A stretch of DNA of 45,502 bases from Chara braunii (Eukaryota > Streptophyta > Charophyceae > Charales > Characeae): NCBI GenBank assembly GCA_003427395.1, contig BFEA01000024.1, forward strand, positions 1,013,728 to 1,059,229, read 5' to 3'. Within the stretch, counting starts at the first letter, position 1. Each line of letters opens with the position of its first letter. The notes below the pieces were generated by a model. The model was not told the DNA's origin. It searched no databases and saw only the letters and a program-made list of their open reading frames with translations. Shown piece after piece: positions 10,410 through 18,848 of this stretch. The position numbers were made by a program, and so were the translations under genes.

Positions 10410-11231
10410 ATGAGCTACAGGGAGGACACACCACCGGACGACCGGATCTTGCGATCAGCTAGACGCCCGATAGCCCACGTGTCCCTAGGACCGGAGGGTG
10501 ATAGGTTTCTGTTCCGCCAGCTTAGGGAGAGGCAGCAGCAGCAGAGGAGAGCTAGAGCAGCCAAGGCCAGCAGGGCTTTCGCTAGCGAGGCCACTGCTAC
10601 AACAGCCATGGCCACTTCCGCTATGGTCATTTCTGCGCAGTAGACTTCCCAGGCCAGCAGTTCAGATATCGTCGGGTCAACAGTCGCGCAGACCGTGAGT
10701 CAGTCCACTGGCGTTATGGCAAGCCAGGCAGCAGTGTTGACCCCAGAGGATGTCGCCATCCAGCAGGCAGCCCTGCAGGAGGCACAGCTACAACGGGCAT
10801 TAGGAGAGATAAAAGTGGAGAAGGAGAAGATGATTAGAAGAAGAGCCAGGATGCAGCGGAGAGGGGCAGACATAGAGGAGTTAGAGACGATGGACCTGAC
10901 GCACATGGATGATGATGTGAGGGTAGTTAGGAAGGCCCTGCTAGGAGTAATAGAGATGCAGGAGCATCAGACTACCATCCTTCAGGATATCCAACAGAGC
11001 CTAGCTGTTCTGGCAGGGCGTGCTCAGGCGGCACCATCACCACCCGGGCCTAGTGCCTGGCCCGTGGCATATCCTCCTTTTTTTGTTCCACCGGTGACCG
11101 GGGTATCCCCATATGTAGCCCCGTCATTGGTTGCGATCGTTTCCCTGGGCATGCCGCTGACAGGAGGGGTATCAGCAGGGACTAGTTTGCAGGTTCCTGT
11201 TCAGACAGTGTTCACCCAAACTCCATCATAG
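10410..11231 (+). pseudogene. gag: gypsy-2 Gag N-terminal region with two in-frame stops
   Basis: Two frames, 10410-10643 and 10695-11231, lie in the same phase and are separated by a TAG at 10641 (context SAQ*TSQ, compatible with CAG to TAG). The first part is Arg/Gln-rich (RERQQQQRRARAAKASRA). The second has a charged coiled-coil-like segment (GEIKVEKEKMIRRRARMQRRG) and then Pro/Ala-rich sequence, ending at a TAG at 11229 that is again in the same phase as the following Gag part. The start ATG at 10410 is the first in phase after the leader. The stops look like decay of one continuous Gag frame. Confidence 0.8.
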
Positions 11232-11243
11232 GTTGCAGTCACC

Positions 11244-12395
11244 ATGCAGCCTGCTGTCTCGCATCCTGTGCAGCCGCAGGGCACACAGCCCCAGCAGCTA
11301 ACACAGCAACTTGTATCACCGGGTCCACAGCCTGGAGTGGAACAGGGACCGGGACAACCACAGTGGGTTCCAAAGACGACCATCGCTGCTCCGAAACCCG
11401 TCACAGGGGACAAGAGAGGCGAAGACCTCGACACATGGTTGAGGTCAGTGCCAGTCTATGTCAGGTGTAAACTTACCTTGCCGCATGAAGAAGTGCTTGT
11501 GGCTGTTTCCTACCTAGAGGGTAGTGCAGCAAGATGGTTGAGTGGTTTAGTGCAGCTTCAGGGTTATGGTCATGACTTCCGCGCTTGGGCGGTCACTCAA
11601 AAATTGGAGGACTTCCTGAAGATGGTGGAGGACACGTGGCACGATCCTCAGGAGGCCCAAAGGGCCACTGATGCGATCCTAACACTGCACACGCGGCAGT
11701 TCAAGTCAGTTAGGGAAGCCACCGACGCTGTTGAGCGTTTGATCTGTGTCCGAGGGGTGCGCTATGACCCCCAGGTCTTACTTACCTCGTACCTAAGATG
11801 CTTCTCATTGCCTCTCAGGAACCAGTTGGCGAGGGAGGCCAACATCAATATGCACAACTTTCCTTCGTTCAGCAAGATGGCCCTAGACCTTGAAGCTAAG
11901 ATAGGGCATGGACAGACACCCACTACGGATGGGAGGAAGAAGACACTGCCTTCTAACTGGAAGGCGAAGGGTCGCTTAATGTTTGTCGATAATGATGGTT
12001 CCACTATCGAAGTAGACGAACACTTCCAGGAGGGAGTAGGTTCAGAGGCGGGCAGCGTAGAAACTTAAGAGGGTGGAGTGGTTGCTGCCATAGCTCAAAA
12101 AGGAAAGGCGACCGGTAGACGTCGTGGAGGTTCCCGGTCTAGGAGTCAAGTTGACCCCAATGCTCCTCCATGGGAGAAAGCGGGTCTTACAAAGGACGTG
12201 TGGAGAGACCGTTACTCACGACAGGCCTGTATTCGTTGTGGTCAATATGGCCACAACCAATTCAAGTGCCGCAATAAGAAGGTGACAAAAAAGATGCCGC
12301 CTACGATGGGGCAGGTGTTGGGATCCTCTCATCCCGTTGGTAGCAATGTTGCTAGTACTTCCGGCAGTGCTCCGGGAAACACGTCGGGCCAGTAG
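11244..12395 (+). pseudogene. gag: gypsy-2 Gag capsid-like and zinc-knuckle region
   Basis: 11244-12068 encodes the retrotransposon Gag domain: Gln/Pro-rich start, then DTWLRSVPVYVRCKL, YLEGSAARWLSGLVQ and VREATDAVERL. A TAA at 12066 interrupts. The same phase continues at 12078-12395 with a basic RRRGGSRSRSQ stretch and an intact CCHC knuckle, CIRCGQYGHNQFKC (CX2CX4HX4C), for RNA binding and packaging. Apart from the stops the region is well preserved and aligns along its length with gypsy-1 Gag. Confidence 0.88.
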
Positions 12396-12424
12396 GAATA
12401 GTAGTTGTTCCTGCTAGGGTCGAG

Positions 12425-13257
12425 GTGGTGGAGACACCCTCACCATCTCGAGAGATGGCCCAAGCTACTGACTCCAGGGTCGTCCCGCAAACACCTTCAG
12501 ACCCATCGAGCCTCTGTTCGATGAATGTGTTTGAATCCTTAGAGGAGCTAGAGGTGGAGTGGTCTAGATCAGACCCGCTAGCTTCTTGGACGACCCTAGT
12601 CAAAGCCCCTAAAGGTGAGATGTTCGTCAGCGAGGTTGTCATTGGCGGCCGCAAGGCCGGGGCCTATTATGACACTTGATCGACTAGGAAGTTTATTAGT
12701 CACGCGTGCGTTGAGAGGCTGCGTTTACAGGGGCGAGTGCAGCGCCTGAGTCGAGTTGTGCCAACAAACAACGCATGGTAGTCAATGACTACCTCCAGGA
12801 TGTAGAGTGTTGTTTCCCGTACGCGGGAGGGGAATTGAGACATCGCGTCTGGTTCCTAGTGAGTGACGAGCTCCCAATGGATATATTACTAGGTATGTAC
12901 TACCTCTCTGTGGCACAGCCCCAATTTGACTGGGACCGAAAAGTGGTCAAACACACTTTGCCAGGTGGAGGGACCGCCAGATTACATAAGTTCAAAGCTA
13001 GTAGTCTGATTGAGTCCTATGGGTGCATGTGTGCGGCCGCGTTCTACAATTATTATAAGTAAAATCAGGAGGAGGGTATGTATTTAGTTTATGTCTCTGC
13101 CGCAGGCGAGCCGGTGAAAATGCCGCCGGAGATAGAGGGAGAAGTTGCTAAGTACCCTGATCTATTTGAAGAGCCGACAGGGGTTGTTGAGAGGGAGGTC
13201 GTCCACGCGATAGAGATTATCCCAGGGTCTAGTATTCCGAAGGGTCAGATCTAAAGG
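12425..13257 (+). pseudogene. gypsy-2 aspartic protease and protease-RT linker
   Basis: 12425-12679 runs into the active site as GAYYDT and then a TGA where the conserved Gly of D-T-G-S-T should be; the same frame then continues STRKFIS. Around 12770 the frame changes, and 12775-13062 carries SDELPMDILLGMYY and QPQFDWDRK, the C-terminal half. In-phase TAA codons at 13060 and 13252 break the linker to RT; at the first, gypsy-1 has Gln (CAA to TAA is compatible). The protease would be inactive as read. Confidence 0.82.
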
Positions 13258-15048
13258 ATGTCTCCAGGCAAGCTTGATGAGCTTCGCCGCCAACTCAAGG
13301 AACTCNTAGAGAAGGGTTGGATCCGGTCGAGTGTCTCTCCTTATGGATCTCCAATACTATTTGTACCTAAGAAGGAGGGTACACTTAGGATGTGCATTGA
13401 CTATAGGGACCTCAATGCCATCACTGTAAAGAATAGAGAGCCCCTACCGCGCATCGATGATATGCTAGATAGGGTGCAAGGGTGTCGGAACTTCGGTAAG
13501 TTAGATCTGAAGTCCGGGTACCATCAGATTGCAATCCGGCCNGAGGATCAACACAAAACCGCCTTTCAGACCAGGTACGGTCTGTACGAGTTTGTGGTGA
13601 TGCCTTTTGGCCTGTGCAATGCTCCTGGCACCTTTCAGCACGCTATGAATCAGATATTCCATGACTACTTGGATAAGTTTGTCATCGTGTACCTCGATGA
13701 CATACTTATTTTTAGTAAGACTGTCGAGGAGCACGTTGCACATTTGGACAAAGTCCTTAGTCTCCTGCGACAACACAAGTTCAAGATCAACGGTAAGAAG
13801 TGCGAGTTTGGCCGCACCCGTGTCTTGTACTTGGGTCATGAGATCTCCGCGGAAGGGTTGAAGCCCGATGACACGAAGGTGGCCAGCATTCGTGATTGGC
13901 CACGTCCTCAGTCTGTGATTGAGATGAGATTTTTCTTAGGAATGACAGGCTACTATAGGACTTTCGTTAAGAACTATAGCATAGTGGCCGCTCCTTTGAC
14001 TGATCTGACCCGCCTTGACACCCCATGGGAGTGGACAGATGAGTGTGAGGCTACTTTCAGACATCTGAAGCATATGTTGACGCACTACGAGGTCTTGAAA
14101 CTTCCTGATCCTGATAAGCCGTTTATAGTCACCACGGATGCCAGCCAATATGGCATTGGCGCCGTGCTTGCGCAGCAGGAGGGGCCAAAGTTGAGGCCAG
14201 TAGAGTACATGTCCAAGAAAATGCCGTCTCAGAAGTTGGCTAAGTCCACCTATGAGAAGGAACTCTATGCGGTGTACAAGGCTCTGACCCATTGGAGACA
14301 CTATCTCCTTGGGAGGTTCTTCATCCTCAGGACTGATCATCAGACCCTGAGATGGATGAGAACTCAGCCGGTACTCTCTGACGCTCTCAAGCGTTGGATC
14401 GAAGTCATTGAGCAATATGACTTTGACCCTCAGTATCTGAAAGGGGAGTACAACAAGGTTGTTGATGCCTTGTCGCGTAGACCTGATTTCTCAGGTGCGC
14501 TGATTACTGAGTTCGCTCTGACGGACCATGTTACTCAATCCTTGGTGGAAGCCTATCGCGAGGACCAGTTCATGTCTGAGATCATACGCAGACTCGAGGC
14601 GAAGGGCAAGAAGACCTATGCCGAGTTTGAATTGGTCAATGGCTTGTTGTTCCTTGAGAAGGCAGGGAATAAACGATTGTGTGTCCCTAATAGCGAGTCT
14701 TTGCGTAGTTTATTTTTAGGTGAATGCCATGATGCCACCGGCCATTTTGGGTATAAGAAGACTGCAGCCAATCTGCTGCAGCGGTTCTGGTGGCCCACGA
14801 TGATGCGAGATGCCCAGTTGTACGTGGAGACTTGTCAAGTTTGTCAAAGGGACAAGCCACGTACTCAGGCTCCTCTTGGGCTTTTGAAGCCCATTCCAAT
14901 TCCGGAACGGCCTGGTGAGCGTCTGTCCATGGATCTCATGGATACTCTCATCACTAGCAAGAGCGGGATGCGTCACATCTTCGTCATCGTGGATAGATTT
15001 AGTAAGTATGCTAGGTTAGTAACCATGCCGGAAACACGGAGTACGTGA
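13258..15048 (+). CDS. pol: gypsy-2 Pol: reverse transcriptase, RNase H, integrase N-terminal half
   Basis: A single 596-codon frame. [12 protein letters not shown] with D83, [19 protein letters not shown] at 145-148. RNase [16 protein letters not shown] (D294), [11 protein letters not shown] (E335), RTDHQTL (D360), VVDALSRR (D403). Integrase zinc domain: H491, H496, C526, C529. Integrase core first Asp is in RLSMDLMD (D559). Two residues fall on ambiguous bases (13306, 13542). The ATG aligns with [12 protein letters not shown] in gypsy-1, but in the living element this frame probably followed protease without its own start. It ends at a TGA after PETRST through a small deletion; integrase resumes at 15045 in another frame. 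Confidence 0.93.
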   Translation: MSPGKLDELRRQLKELXEKGWIRSSVSPYGSPILFVPKKEGTLRMCIDYRDLNAITVKNREPLPRIDDMLDRVQGCRNFGKLDLKSGYHQIAIRXEDQHKTAFQTRYGLYEFVVMPFGLCNAPGTFQHAMNQIFHDYLDKFVIVYLDDILIFSKTVEEHVAHLDKVLSLLRQHKFKINGKKCEFGRTRVLYLGHEISAEGLKPDDTKVASIRDWPRPQSVIEMRFFLGMTGYYRTFVKNYSIVAAPLTDLTRLDTPWEWTDECEATFRHLKHMLTHYEVLKLPDPDKPFIVTTDASQYGIGAVLAQQEGPKLRPVEYMSKKMPSQKLAKSTYEKELYAVYKALTHWRHYLLGRFFILRTDHQTLRWMRTQPVLSDALKRWIEVIEQYDFDPQYLKGEYNKVVDALSRRPDFSGALITEFALTDHVTQSLVEAYREDQFMSEIIRRLEAKGKKTYAEFELVNGLLFLEKAGNKRLCVPNSESLRSLFLGECHDATGHFGYKKTAANLLQRFWWPTMMRDAQLYVETCQVCQRDKPRTQAPLGLLKPIPIPERPGERLSMDLMDTLITSKSGMRHIFVIVDRFSKYARLVTMPETRST

Positions 15049-16043
15049 TCCGTATGTTCAAAGAGAACTGGGTTAGAGACTTTGGTTTACCAAAGTCTAT
15101 TGTCATCGACAGGGATGTCCGATTTACCAGCGAACTGTGGAAAGCCGCTGCTGCAGAGCAGGGAACCCAGTTGCAAATGACTTCTGGGAATTACCCAGAG
15201 GCCAACGGCCAAGCCGAGCAACTGAACCGCGTTGTACAACACTTGTTGAGGCATTACATCAAGCCCAACCAGGTGGACTGGGATGAGAAGCTTGCACTCA
15301 TCGCCAGTCTGTATAACAATGCGGTACACAGTGCCACCGGGGTGAGCCCGAACAGTTTGCCACTGACTTTCGAGCCTAGATTACCCTTGGATTTTCTCCT
15401 TCCTGAGAATCAGTCGACTGCTGCACCAGGTACCTTAGAATTTGCTTACCGCTATGAACAGAAGATGCAGCAGGCTGTAGAACAGATGCAGAAGGCGCAG
15501 GCTACAATGATAGAGTCTGAAAATAGACATCGCCGACCTTCTACATTTCAGGTTGGGGATAGGGTCTGGGTTAAGTCTTCAGAACTGGGACAGGAGCACG
15601 GGATCTCCCGCAAACTTATGCCCCAGTACTTTGGACCCTGGGAAGTCTTGGATATCGTTGGGACAGATCCGGATGGGCCATCTTATGTTATCCGGATCCC
15701 TGGTCACCTCCGTACTTACCCTGTCTTTCACGCCTCCAAGCTGGCACCTTTCAAAGAGACTGATCAATTCCCATCTCGACGCTCAATGCTGCCCCCAACC
15801 ATGGACGGAGAGGTGGACATCGATGATATTGTGGATCACAGAGAGCTGCCGGTATCAAGACCAGCAGGCAGGGGACGTCCTCCAAAACCGAAGCTGCAGT
15901 ACCGCGTTCGGTTCCGGCATCACACTGATCCGAAGGAGGACCGCTGGTTCACCAGGGAAGAGCTCATGCAGACCGCTCCTCAAGTTGTGGCCCAATACGA
16001 GAGACCTCTGCAGAAGGGGAAGCGCCCTTTGATTGAAGACTGA
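15045..16043 (+). CDS. pol: gypsy-2 integrase C-terminal half with GPY/F module and chromodomain
   Basis: A 332-codon frame continuing integrase after the frameshift at 15048. It holds the second and third core acidic residues (IDRDVRFTS with D22; GQAEQLNR with E58), then a GPY/F-like module (KLMPQYFGPWEVLDIVG, residues about 185-205), YPVFHASKLAPF, and a C-terminal chromodomain-like segment (VDIDDIVDHRELP to EDRWFTREELMQ, residues about 255-320). In chromoviruses that domain directs integration toward particular chromatin. The stop at 16041 lies 24 bases before the polypurine tract. Confidence 0.92.
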   Translation: MIRMFKENWVRDFGLPKSIVIDRDVRFTSELWKAAAAEQGTQLQMTSGNYPEANGQAEQLNRVVQHLLRHYIKPNQVDWDEKLALIASLYNNAVHSATGVSPNSLPLTFEPRLPLDFLLPENQSTAAPGTLEFAYRYEQKMQQAVEQMQKAQATMIESENRHRRPSTFQVGDRVWVKSSELGQEHGISRKLMPQYFGPWEVLDIVGTDPDGPSYVIRIPGHLRTYPVFHASKLAPFKETDQFPSRRSMLPPTMDGEVDIDDIVDHRELPVSRPAGRGRPPKPKLQYRVRFRHHTDPKEDRWFTREELMQTAPQVVAQYERPLQKGKRPLIED

Positions 16044-16067
16044 GCTTCTCAGAGGACTGTCGAAGCT

Positions 16068-16080
16068 AGGGAGGAGGGAA
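16068..16080 (+). promoter_or_regulatory. gypsy-2 polypurine tract
   Basis: AGGGAGGAGGGAA directly precedes the 3' LTR start TGCGAGG at 16081. The equivalent tract of gypsy-1 (30706-30718) precedes its LTR. It primes plus-strand DNA synthesis. Confidence 0.88.
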
Positions 16081-16153
16081 TGCGAGGCCATTGCCTCTAT
16101 GAGGCCCATAAGGCCCCATTTTGCAGCCCGTCGGCCGCCCTAAGTGAAGGCGG
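16081..16153 (+). repeat. gypsy-2 3' LTR, first fragment
   Basis: Bases 16081-16151 are identical to 16421-16491, the first 71 bases of the LTR. Two bases later the sequence leaves the LTR and enters the left arm of the inverted repeat. Confidence 0.85.
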
Positions 16154-18032
16154 TACTGCGGGCGAGGGCTTCGGTGGCAGAGCAAACCTCCACGGCAACC
16201 TCCAAGTTCGAATTCGCGTCCTCCCGCTAGCGGGGCTGCTACTATCAGAAGACTTTCAAATTTCACTCGTAGGCCCTTTCAGGGCCTGTCCGGTTGGGGT
16301 ACCCGATCGCGAAAAACCAACACAACAATTTTTCGGGGTGCCCCAGGCCGAGGTGAACGGCCTGGGACCCCGAAATTGTTTTTTCGAATTTTTTGATTTT
16401 GGGGTCCAGCCGGACCCTACTGCGAGGCCATTGCCTCTATGAGGCCCATAAGGCCCCATTTTGCAGCCCGTCGGCCGCCCTAAGTGAAGGCAGGCTCGAC
16501 GAGGCCCTCNGGGCCCTATTCTGGCCACCACGCAACTTAGGGAAATTCAGGCAGTTGCGCGGNGCTAGTTGGTTGAGTGAACCCAGGCCTTGGGCCGCCA
16601 GTATGAATGTATGTGCAGCAGGCCCTGGGCTGGATACGGGTACTGGGCCAAACACAGGCCAAAGGCAGTTGGGCACATGCAGCTACCTCAGGCCCAAGGC
16701 CTGTTCTCGACGTGCTGGGCCTCAGGCTACCGGGGCCTACTAGAAGCTTCCTGGGACTGGACGCAGGCAGGCCACTTCGATAAAGCAAAGGGCCTGCCTC
16801 CTCATTCGGCATTCGNGTGCTGGCTGCATGCTGCGCAAGCGCTGCTGCGCTATTTGCTGGCTGGCGCCTACGCTCTCACGGGCGAGCAGGGAAGGAGCAC
16901 GCACCCATAGCCGAGCTACGCTGCTGTAAGCTGGGTGAGGCGCAGGGTGGTCCTTGGGTGCTAGTGGCATCTGTGAGTTGGGGAACGAGGTTGTGAGTGT
17001 AGCGCGAGCCATACCTGGTGCTGGAAGCGTGCGACATTGGTCGCCATATGCTTGTACTTCGGAATGCTGTTGACGTCATCTTTCGGCTTCGTAGTATAGG
17101 CTAGATAGGATCTGCGACATGTAGTCTGGGCGCCGAGCGCCAGATAGGATATCAACTCTGGTTCTTCGTTGATGATGATGGGACTATTTCAGCATTGTCA
17201 ATTATGAACTCTTCGTGTGTTCTTATTTTGTGAATCTCGTGATGCAATTCTGCTGTTGGTTCGAGGTCCTTGGGTGCTAGTGGCATCTGTGAGTTGGGGA
17301 ACGAGGTTGTGAGCGTAGGCGCCAGCCAGCAAATAGCGCAGCAGCGCTTGCGCAGCATGCAGCCAGCACGCGAATGCCGAATGAGGAGGCAGGCCCTTTG
17401 CTTTATCGAAGTGGCCTGCCTGCGTCCAGTCCCAGGAAGCTTCTAGTAGGCCCCGGTAGCCTGAGGCCCAGCACGTCGAGAACAGGCCTTGGGCCTGAGG
17501 TAGCTGCATGTGCCCAACTGCCTTTGGCCTGTGTTTGGCCCAGTACCCGTATCCAGCCCAGGGCCTGCTGCACATACATTCATACTGGCGGCCCAAGGCC
17601 TGGGTTCACTCAACCAACTAGCNCCGCGCAACTGCCTGAATTTCCCTAAGTTGCGTGGTGGCCAGAATAGGGCCCNGAGGGCCTCGTCGAGCCTGCCTTC
17701 ACTTAGGGCGGCCGACGGGCTGCAAAATGGGGCCTTATGGGCCTCATAGAGGCAATGGCCTCGCAGTAGGGTCCGGCTGGACCCCAAAATCAAAAAATTC
17801 GAAAAAACAATTTCGGGGTCCCAGGCCGTTCACCTCGGCCTGGGGCACCCCGAAAAATTGTTGTGTTGGTTTTTCGCGATCGGGTACCCCAACCGGACAG
17901 GCCCTGAAAGGGCCTACGAGTGAAATTTGAAAGTCTTCTGATAGTAGCAGCCCCGCTAGCGGGAGGACGCGAATTCGAACTTGGAGGTTGCCGTGGAGGT
18001 TTGCTCTGCCACCGAAGCCCTCGCCCGCAGTA
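16154..18032. repeat. Large inverted repeat: arms 16154-16875 and 17311-18032, spacer 16876-17310
   Basis: Each position p in the left arm pairs with 34186 minus p in the right arm; arm length is 722 bases. The arms contain 16154-16420, which is not in the 5' LTR, and then LTR sequence from 16421. The spacer continues the LTR to about 17265, then repeats 16950-16999 in direct orientation, then turns into the right arm. Ambiguous bases at 16510 and 16563 have exact mirror partners at 17676 and 17623; the N at 16816 pairs with a called G at 17370. The right arm stops exactly at the N gap. It may be a real foldback or an assembly artefact. Confidence 0.9.
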
Positions 18033-18102
18033 NNNNNNNNNNNNNNNNNNNNNNNNNNNNNNNNNNNNNNNNNNNNNNNNNNNNNNNNNNNNNNNNNNNN
18101 NN
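18033..18102. other. Assembly gap, 70 N
   Basis: Seventy undetermined bases directly after the right arm of the inverted repeat and directly before a (TC)n tract. Confidence 0.99.
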
Positions 18103-18107
18103 TCTCC

Positions 18108-18200
<93 letters not shown>
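18103..18200. repeat. Compound microsatellite (TC)n(AC)n
   Basis: TC-rich repeat to 18156, then AC repeat to 18200. A (GA)n tract at the comparable place in the gypsy-1 LTR (31351-31532) also flanks a gap. Confidence 0.95.
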
Positions 18201-18202
<2 letters not shown>

Positions 18203-18203
18203 G

Positions 18204-18628
18204 TACATGACTATCTGGCCCTCCGCGTTATTTTGGAAAACAAGGGCGATAACATTGGCACATGAGCTCACTGCTTTGCTCTTTTTGGATGGAATCTTGG
18301 CAACTGAGCTTTCTGCTTCGTACATGACTATCTGGCCCTCCGCGTGATTTTGGAAAACGAGGGCGATAACATTGGCACACGAGCTCACTGCTTTGCTCTT
18401 ATTTGGATGGAATCTTGGCATTTGAGCTCTCTCCTTCGTACATGACTATCTGGCCCTCGACGTGATTTTGGAAATTGAGGGCGATAACATTGGCACACGA
18501 GATGACTGCTGCTCTTATTTGGATGGAATCTTGGTGCATTTGAGCTCTCTGCTTCATACATGACTATCTGGACCTTTGCGTGATTTTGCAACTCGATTAT
18601 CTGTCTATCGCTCTCGCTCATATTCGAT
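18204..18628 (+). repeat. Tandem 117-118-bp repeats in the gypsy-2 LTR tail
   Basis: Units start with TACATGACTATCTGG at 18204, 18321, 18439 and 18557 (the last partial). Each contains GATTTTGGAAA and GGGCGATAACATTGGCAC. The last unit and following bases resemble the end of the gypsy-1 LTR (31819-31886: GACTATCTGG, GTGATTTTGCAA, GCTCAT), so this is an LTR tail amplified in tandem. The end at 18628 is approximate. Confidence 0.8.
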
Positions 18629-18640
18629 CGATAGATCAAT

Positions 18641-18664
18641 GGATTGATTGATTGATTGATTGAT

Positions 18665-18700
<36 letters not shown>

Positions 18701-18750
18701 CCATTGACTGATCGATCCATTGATTGATTGATTGATTGATTGGTTGGTTG
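18641..18750. repeat. (ATTG)n tetranucleotide microsatellite
   Basis: About 110 bases of ATTG repeat with a few interruptions (ATCG, CCATTGAC). It lies about 100 bp upstream of the transposase start. Confidence 0.95.
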
Positions 18751-18848
18751 ATCGTTTGATGGGATGGGGTAAAAGCGAGTTTGGGATGTGGGGGAGGCAC
18801 TGGCTCTAACAAAAGTCATGCTTTCTTTTGTGCTTCGTTCTTTGCAGG

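Larger units (their letters stand above)
8230..18628 (+). mobile_element. gypsy-2: chromodomain Ty3/gypsy retrotransposon inside hAT-1
   Basis: Structure: 5' LTR (8230-9146), tRNA-Met-type primer-binding site (9150-9160), leader, gag (10410-12395), protease (12425-13257), RT-RNase H-integrase (13258-16043), polypurine tract (16068-16080) and a rearranged 3' LTR (16081 to about 18628). The integrase carries a C-terminal chromodomain-like segment, which places it among chromoviruses. It is the youngest layer of the nest. The TSD cannot be read because the 3' LTR end is disturbed; the five bases before the 5' LTR are AGTAG. The 3' limit is estimated from similarity to the gypsy-1 LTR end. Confidence 0.88.

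Noticed and set aside
16256-17930. Paired identical open frames on opposite strands in 16.2-17.9 kb
   Set aside because: They are mirror images created by the inverted repeat of LTR sequence; no coding signal.
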